Shown: piece after piece, positions 58,970-64,000 of the stretch
Layout of the letters: each line of letters starts with the position of its first letter
How positions within the stretch are numbered: position 1 is the stretch's first letter
DNA from: Amycolatopsis circi
GTDB lineage: Bacteria; Actinomycetota; Actinomycetes; Mycobacteriales; Pseudonocardiaceae
Direction of reading: 5' to 3'
Assembly (NCBI RefSeq): GCF_003385235.1
Contig: NZ_PQIA01000005.1
Location: 39,914 to 103,913, forward strand
DNA length: 64,000 nt
Notes under the pieces: model-generated
Database searches by the model: none
What the model was told of the DNA's origin: nothing
The model's input: the letters and a program-made list of their open reading frames with translations, nothing else
Position numbers and translations under genes: made by a program

Positions 58970-58996
58970 TATCCGAGCTATTTCCAGGAGCCTCCG

Positions 58997-59542
58997 TTGA
59001 CCACGTCCATCGTCCGTCCGGAAGTCGAAATCCACCCCCAGCTGGCCGATCCGCTGCTGCCGGAGCTGCTGCACCCGTCGCGGCTGCTGTGGACGCCGCG
59101 CGAACTGGCCGACCTGACCCGCACGGTCGCCACCGAACTGACCACCAGCCTGCGCGACGTCCTGCGCTTCGACGAGGACCAGCGCTGGTGGGCCCGGCTC
59201 GCGCTGACCGACGGCGTCGAACTGTGGCTGCTGTCGTGGCTGCCCGGCCAGCACACGAAGCCGCACGACCACGGCGGCGCGTCGGGTTCGTTCACCGTGC
59301 TGCAGGGCGAACTCGGCGAGGAGTACCGCTACCCCGGCGGCCCGGTGCGCCGCCGCACGCACACCGCCGGGCAGGGCATCGGCTTCGGCGCCGGACGCTC
59401 GCACCAGGTGCTCGGCGTCGGCAGCGAACCGGCGGCCAGCGTGCACGCCTACTCGCCGCCGCTGGTGCCGACGCGCGAGTACACGAGCCTCGCGGACGTG
59501 CCGAACGAGATCCCGCCGCTGCCTGCCATTGTGCGGTCATGA
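58997..59542 (+). CDS. Cysteine dioxygenase family protein
   Basis: A 181-residue cupin enzyme that oxidises cysteine (or a related thiol) to a sulfinate. Iron ligands are His90 and His92 in HTKPHDHGGASGS and His136 in GRSHQV, with the second cupin motif conserved. The start is TTG 58997, placed by homology (MTTSIVRPEVEIHPQL) and by AGGAG seven bases upstream. The next gene, a rhodanese, overlaps its stop (ATGA), giving a two-gene thiol oxidation and sulfur transfer operon behind the leader peptide. Confidence 0.9.
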   Translation: MTTSIVRPEVEIHPQLADPLLPELLHPSRLLWTPRELADLTRTVATELTTSLRDVLRFDEDQRWWARLALTDGVELWLLSWLPGQHTKPHDHGGASGSFTVLQGELGEEYRYPGGPVRRRTHTAGQGIGFGAGRSHQVLGVGSEPAASVHAYSPPLVPTREYTSLADVPNEIPPLPAIVRS

Positions 59543-59934
59543 CTGCTCTCGATGGTTTTCTCGCCGACGCCCGGACCTCGCTGGACCGGGCGGATCCGGC
59601 GCGCGCCGCGGACCTGCAGGCCGACGGCGCGCTGATCGTCGACATCCGGCCGTACGCCAACCGGGTCGCAGAGGGCGAGATTCCCGGGTCCGTCGTGATC
59701 GAGCGGATCCATCTGGAGTGGCGGCTGGCCCCGGAGAGCGAATGGCGGCTGCCGGGGGTTTCGGCGGAGACCGTCGCGGTGGTGGTGTGCAACGAGGGGT
59801 ACGCGTCGAGCCTGGCGGCGGCGGATTTGCAGCGGCTGGGGTTGGTGAAGGCGACGGACTTGGCGGGCGGGTTCCGGGCTTGGGCGGCGGCTGGGTTGCC
59901 GGTACAAAAAGGCGGTTCTCCCGCGGTTCCGTGA
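59539..59934 (+). CDS. Rhodanese-domain sulfurtransferase
   Basis: A 131-residue single-domain rhodanese. The active-site cysteine is Cys84 in VVVCNEGYASSLAA, within the loop that takes sulfur as a persulfide, and LIVDIRPYANRVAEGEIPGS is the amino-terminal signature. It overlaps the cysteine dioxygenase stop by four bases (59539-59542), so both are made together. It may carry sulfur released or scavenged from cysteine-derived thiols; the physiological acceptor is not known. Confidence 0.92.
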   Translation: MTALDGFLADARTSLDRADPARAADLQADGALIVDIRPYANRVAEGEIPGSVVIERIHLEWRLAPESEWRLPGVSAETVAVVVCNEGYASSLAAADLQRLGLVKATDLAGGFRAWAAAGLPVQKGGSPAVP

Positions 59935-60056
59935 GCCGGGGCACGCGCCACAAGGGGTTTTCTCAGTAGTGCCGCGGGTTTATCGCAGCGGTGCTGGTCA
60001 GGGGGATGCGGTGCACCGCCTGGCGAGACGGGCTGCGCGGCTCGGTTCCTGCGGGA

Positions 60057-60111
60057 GTCCGTGAGGGGAACCCTGAGGGACTCTGAGTCCCTCAGGGTTC
60101 CCCTCACGGAC
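60057..60111. terminator. Perfect 26-base-pair hairpin between convergent genes
   Basis: Arms 60057-60082 and 60086-60111 are exact reverse complements, with loop CTG. It lies between the rhodanese stop (59934) and the glgP stop (60119), starting eight bases beyond the latter, and is by far the longest perfect stem in the window. A bidirectional terminator is the likely role. Confidence 0.85.
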
Positions 60112-60118
60112 CTCGGCC

Positions 60119-62662
60119 TCAGGCGAGTACGACGCGCGCCAGCTCCGCCGGGCTGGCCAGCAGCGGGTGCTTCGGCAGCACCCGCACCGTGTAGCCGACC
60201 GAGCCCGCTCGCGGCAGGCGCAGGGTCGCCGCGAACGCGCCGATTCCGTCCGGCGTCATCGGGACCTGCACCGCGTCCGCGAGTTCGTCCCCGTCGCCGA
60301 CCTGGCCCACCACGGCCTGGATGTCCACTTCGGACGGTTCGAGTCCGGCGAGGTCGATCCGGGCGCGGATGGTGACCTCGGTGCCCACCACTAGCCGTTC
60401 GGTGTGGTCGTACTGGAGGTCGGCATCGAAGATCCGCACGCGCGGCCACGCGACTTCCAGTTTGGTCCGGTAGTCGGCCAGCGAAAGCGCGCCCTGGTGG
60501 CCGTCGTCGGTGGCGGCGGCGACCATGCGCGACGCGGGCAGGTAGCCGGAATCCACGTACTCGCGCACCATTCGCGACGCCTGCACGCGTGGGCCCAGCG
60601 TTTCGAGCGTGTGCCACACCATCGCGAGCCAGCCGGTCGGGACGCCGTCCGCGCCGGTGTCGTAGTAGAGCGGCGCGATCTGCTGGCCCAGCAGGTCGTA
60701 CAGCGCGGCGGCTTCGAGGTCGTCGCGGCGGAGCGGGTCGGTGACGCCGTCCGCGGTGGGGATGGCCCAGCCGTTCGATCCGTCGTAGCACTCGTCCCAC
60801 CAACCGTCCTTGATGGACAGGTTCAGGCCGCCGTTGAGCGCCGATTTCATCCCCGACGTGCCGCACGCTTCCAGCGTCCGCACGGGATTGTTCAGCCACA
60901 CGTCGCAGCCGCGGTAGAGGTAGCGGGCCATCGACATGTCGTAGTCCGGCAGGAAGACGATGCGGTGGCGCACCGCGGGATCGTCGACGAAGCGCACGAT
61001 CTGCTGGATCAACTGCTTGCCGTTCTCGTCGGCGGGATGCGATTTGCCGCCGATCACGATCTGGATCGGCCGCTTCTCGTCCAGCAGCAGCGCGCGCAGC
61101 CGGTCCGGGTCGCGCAGCATCAGCGTGAGCCGCTTGTACGTCGGGACGCGGCGGGCGAAGCCGACGGTCAGCACGTCCGGGTCGAAGACGCGGTCGGTCC
61201 AGCCCAGTTCCAGCGCTGACGCCCCGCGCTGCATCCAGGCCCTCCGCACCCGCCGCCGAACCTCGCCGACGAGCTTTTCCCGCAGTTCCCGGCGCAATTC
61301 CCACAGCTGCTGGTCGCTGACGCCGTCGCGCAGCGAACTGTCCGGCGTGCGTCCTTCGTGGCCGAACTCCTCGTGGTTGCCGCCGAGCAGCGCGCTCAGC
61401 TCGCGCGCCACCCAGGTCGGCCCGTGCACGCCGTTGGTGATGGACGCGATCGGCACCTCGGCGTCGTCGAAACCGGGCCACAGCCGGGAAAACATCCGGC
61501 GCGTGACGCGGCCGTGCAGCTCGGAGACGCCGTTCGCGCGCTGCGCCAGCCGCAATCCCATGTGCGCCATGTTGAACAGGCCCGGGTTGTCCTCCGCGCC
61601 GAGTTGCAGCACGCGGCGCACGTCGACGTCCGGGACGAGCCTTCCGTCGGAGAAATAGCGCTGCACCAGGTCGACCGGGAAGCGGTCGATGCCCGCGCTG
61701 ACCGGCGTGTGCGTGGTGAACACCGTCCCGGCGCGGACCGCGGGCAGCGCCTCGTCGAAGGCGAGCCTGTCGGACTGGATGATCTCGCGGGCGCGCTCCA
61801 GCCCGAGGAATCCGGCGTGGCCTTCGTTGGTGTGGAACACCTTCGGCTGCGGATGTCCGGTCAGCTCGCAGAACTTCCGCACCGCGCGGAACCCGCCGAT
61901 GCCGGCCAGGATCTCCTGCCGGATCCGGTGGTCGGCGTCGCCGCCGTACAGCCGGTCGGTGACCGGGCGCAGGTCCTCGTCGTTGGCCTCGATGTCGGTG
62001 TCGAGCAGCAGCAGCGGGATCCGGCCGACGCGCGCCCGCCACATCTGCGCGCGCAGGTCGCGCCCGCCCGGCATGGCGACCTCGACCAGCACCGGACGGC
62101 CGTCCTCGGTGACCAGTTCCAGAGGGAAGGCGTTCGGGTCGATCACCGGGTAGTGCTCGACCTGCCAGCCGTCCAGCGACAGGCCCTGGCGGAAGTAGCC
62201 GGACCGGTACAGCAGGCCGACGCCGACCATCGGCACGCCGAGGTCCGAGGCCGCCTTGAGGTGGTCGCCGGCGAGCACGCCGAGGCCGCCGGAGTAGTTC
62301 GGCAGCGCTTCGGTGACCCCGAATTCCATCGAGAAGTACGCGACCGCCTGCGGCAGGCCGTCGTCGGTGCGGCGCTGGTACCAGCGCGGTTCGGTGAGGT
62401 AGCGCTCCAGCCCGGCCGCGGCCTCGCGGGTGCGGTTCAGGAAGTCCTCGTCCTTCGCCAGCTCCTCGAGCCGCTCCGGCGGCAGCGCGGTGAGCATGCG
62501 CAGCGGGTCGCGGATCTTGTCGAACAGCTCGGCGTCCATCGAGGCGAACAGGTCGCGCGTCGGCGGATGCCAGGTCCAGCGAAGGTTGGTCGCGAGGGCC
62601 CCGAGCCCGGCGAGCGGCTCGGGCAGGCTGGCGCGGACGGTGAACCGGCGGACTGCACGCAT
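60119..62662 (-). CDS. glgP: Alpha-glucan (glycogen/maltodextrin) phosphorylase
   Basis: An 847-residue PLP enzyme that releases glucose-1-phosphate from alpha-glucans. It has the short GlgP architecture of actinobacteria, with PNYSGGLGVLAGDHLKAASD, VFTTHTPVSAGIDRFP, FARRVPTYKRLTLMLRDPDR, and EACGTSGMKSALNGGLNLS, which includes the PLP and phosphate site. ATG 62662 (MRAVRRFTVRASLPEPL) is chosen by homology; the frame stays open to 63010. It may act on the same glucans as the GH57 and GT4 enzymes of the window. Confidence 0.94.
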   Translation of the reverse strand: MRAVRRFTVRASLPEPLAGLGALATNLRWTWHPPTRDLFASMDAELFDKIRDPLRMLTALPPERLEELAKDEDFLNRTREAAAGLERYLTEPRWYQRRTDDGLPQAVAYFSMEFGVTEALPNYSGGLGVLAGDHLKAASDLGVPMVGVGLLYRSGYFRQGLSLDGWQVEHYPVIDPNAFPLELVTEDGRPVLVEVAMPGGRDLRAQMWRARVGRIPLLLLDTDIEANDEDLRPVTDRLYGGDADHRIRQEILAGIGGFRAVRKFCELTGHPQPKVFHTNEGHAGFLGLERAREIIQSDRLAFDEALPAVRAGTVFTTHTPVSAGIDRFPVDLVQRYFSDGRLVPDVDVRRVLQLGAEDNPGLFNMAHMGLRLAQRANGVSELHGRVTRRMFSRLWPGFDDAEVPIASITNGVHGPTWVARELSALLGGNHEEFGHEGRTPDSSLRDGVSDQQLWELRRELREKLVGEVRRRVRRAWMQRGASALELGWTDRVFDPDVLTVGFARRVPTYKRLTLMLRDPDRLRALLLDEKRPIQIVIGGKSHPADENGKQLIQQIVRFVDDPAVRHRIVFLPDYDMSMARYLYRGCDVWLNNPVRTLEACGTSGMKSALNGGLNLSIKDGWWDECYDGSNGWAIPTADGVTDPLRRDDLEAAALYDLLGQQIAPLYYDTGADGVPTGWLAMVWHTLETLGPRVQASRMVREYVDSGYLPASRMVAAATDDGHQGALSLADYRTKLEVAWPRVRIFDADLQYDHTERLVVGTEVTIRARIDLAGLEPSEVDIQAVVGQVGDGDELADAVQVPMTPDGIGAFAATLRLPRAGSVGYTVRVLPKHPLLASPAELARVVLA

Positions 62663-62789
62663 GGTCAGCGACGATATCCGGCCCGCCTCGCGCGCGCTCG
62701 CACCCCACTTCGGGGATTGTCCGCACGTTCCGCCATCCGGGTCAGTAATGTCCGGGTTCGTTGTCGACGCGGATGTGGAACGAGGGAAC

Positions 62790-64000
62790 ATGAGCCGAGG
62801 GGGACGCCGGTACGCGCTGGTCGCACTGGTCGCGGCGACCGTGCTGGGGACAGCCGCGTGCGGGGGCAAGACTCCTCCGGCGACGCCGGGCGCCGGGAAC
62901 GTCGCCGGGCTGCCGGTCACGCATTTCGAGAGCGGGCTGCGTGCGGACGCGCCGCGGCCGGACCTGCCGGTGAAGAACGCCAGCGGCGGGGAGGACGACC
63001 AGCTCGCCACCGCCGCGATCGCGGACGTGCAGGCCTACTGGAGCGAGGCGCTGCCCGCCGAGTTCGGCGGCAAGCGGTTCGAGCCCGTCAAGTCGCTGCT
63101 GTCGTACGACTCGAAGCGCGACACCCAGAACACCGCGTGCGGCAGCGTCAAGCAGCTGGTGAACGCCTTCTACTGCGCGGGCGACGATTCGGTGGCGTGG
63201 GACCGCGGCGTGCTGCTGCCGATGCTGCGCAAGCGGTTCGGGCCGATGTCGGTGGTGACCGTGCTGGCGCACGAGTTCGGCCACGCGATCCAGTACCGGC
63301 TCGGGGCCTCGGCGGGGATTTCGAAGTCGACGCCGACGGTCGTGAAGGAACAGCAGGCGGACTGTTTCGCGGGCGGGTACTTCCGCTGGGTCGCCGAGGA
63401 CAAGAGCAAGTTCTACCGAGTGTCGACGGCCGAGGGGCTGGACCAGATCCTGGCGGCGATGTTCTTCATCCGGGACCAGGCCGGGACCAGTGCGACGGAT
63501 CGGCAGGCGCACGGCACGGCGTTCGACCGGACGTACGCGTTCCAGGCCGGGTTCGAGAAGGGGCCGAAGGAATGCGCGGGGATGAACGCGCAGAACGTGC
63601 AGAAGCGGCTGACTGAGCGGCCGTTCGATTCTCAGGACCGAGGCAAGGGAGACACTCGGTTCGGTGAGCAGACGGTGGTGGATTTGAAGGCCAGCCTTGA
63701 CGAGGCGTTCAAGGGTGCTGGGGTTCAGGGGCCTCGGTTCACGGCTGGGTCGGGCAGCTGCTCCGGCGGGCCCAGCACTCCGCCCGCTTCTTATTGCCCG
63801 AATGACAACACGGTGAACTTCGATCAGCGGGCGTTGGAGAAGCTGGCTGAGCCGGTGGATCAGGAAGCTGAGATGGCTGGCCGGGCTGGGGGCGGGCTTG
63901 GCGACTTCGCTGCCTTCGCCGAGCTGGCGTCGCGGTATGCGGTGGGGGTGCAGAAGGGCGTGGGGGCGTCGATCGACACGCCTAACGCTGGGCTGCGGAC
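62790..64000 (+). CDS. Zinc metallopeptidase lipoprotein, C-terminally cut by the window
   Basis: A coding region of at least 403 codons that runs off the window's right edge without a stop, so length and end are unknown. The protein begins MSRGGRRYALVALVAATVLG with a lipid-anchor-type Cys24 (TAACGG), so it is exported. The neutral zinc metallopeptidase motif HEFGH is at residues 161-165, with the third ligand likely in the glutamate of KEQQADCFAGGYF, as in the YpfJ-like family. Substrate unknown. The frame is the only long one with good codon use here. Confidence 0.85.
   Translation, partial: MSRGGRRYALVALVAATVLGTAACGGKTPPATPGAGNVAGLPVTHFESGLRADAPRPDLPVKNASGGEDDQLATAAIADVQAYWSEALPAEFGGKRFEPVKSLLSYDSKRDTQNTACGSVKQLVNAFYCAGDDSVAWDRGVLLPMLRKRFGPMSVVTVLAHEFGHAIQYRLGASAGISKSTPTVVKEQQADCFAGGYFRWVAEDKSKFYRVSTAEGLDQILAAMFFIRDQAGTSATDRQAHGTAFDRTYAFQAGFEKGPKECAGMNAQNVQKRLTERPFDSQDRGKGDTRFGEQTVVDLKASLDEAFKGAGVQGPRFTAGSGSCSGGPSTPPASYCPNDNTVNFDQRALEKLAEPVDQEAEMAGRAGGGLGDFAAFAELASRYAVGVQKGVGASIDTPNAGLR

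Noticed and set aside
61358..63616. 752-codon plus-strand frame over glgP and the metallopeptidase
   Set aside because: It covers glgP antisense and then the wrong frame of the HEFGH metallopeptidase, which has the convincing protein.

Overview
The window is high-GC actinobacterial chromosome, most likely from a Pseudonocardiales organism close to Amycolatopsis. The evidence is the base composition, frequent GTG starts, and a gene order that parallels Mycobacterium tuberculosis Rv3011c-Rv3041c: gatA, gatC, an ACT-domain gene, ligA, a MetE-like gene, mnmA, iscS, an acyltransferase/GNAT pair, etfA, etfB, a methyltransferase, a GH57 enzyme, a GT4 glycosyltransferase, a hexapeptide acyltransferase, two methyltransferases, echA and an ABC ATPase. 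No rRNA, tRNA, prophage or CRISPR array was seen.

Layout. 0-8 kb: gatCA, ligA and neighbours, with a PASTA lipoprotein, GNAT enzymes and a scramblase-like protein. 7.8-16 kb: an MBL-fold hydrolase, a DUF222 protein with a decayed HNH end, the mnmA-iscS tRNA thiolation pair, an MFS transporter and a quinone-type oxidoreductase. 16-20 kb: a probable ornithine-lipid pair (OlsB-like then PlsC-like) and etfBA. 20-28.4 kb: DegV, then the glucan genes (methyltransferase, GH57 branching enzyme, GT4) that in mycobacteria belong to the methylglucose lipopolysaccharide (MGLP) locus, interrupted by gpx and a GH2 glycosidase. 28-31 kb: MarR regulator, hydrolase and a paired SMR exporter. 31.6-36.3 kb: glyoxylate shunt (aceA, aceB) divergent from ramB. 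36-42 kb: ilvA, a GrpB-like protein, a hexapeptide acyltransferase, a nucleoside hydrolase and a NlpC/P60 hydrolase. 42.5-52 kb: an accessory stretch of TetR, ArsR and XRE regulators next to SDR and other redox or small-molecule enzymes. 52-60 kb: a DHFR-like protein, a GH18 chitinase with a DasR-type site, a HAD phosphatase, the Rv3037c-Rv3038c-echA17-like operon, an ABC ATPase, and a cysteine dioxygenase-rhodanese operon behind a short leader peptide. 60-64 kb: glycogen phosphorylase and a truncated zinc metallopeptidase lipoprotein.

The main unexplained signal is a short quasi-palindromic repeat, consensus TTGCCGCTCAGTGGCGAATC, present in about 36 recognisable copies between 2.2 and 42.2 kb and not noticed beyond 43 kb. 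It fills intergenic gaps, supplies stop codons to flanking genes, and lies inside coding sequences. In the NlpC/P60 gene it is repeated eight times in frame and encodes an SPLSGES-type extracytoplasmic or cytoplasmic tail. A second signal is a cysteine-codon leader peptide with alternative hairpins ahead of the cysteine dioxygenase operon.
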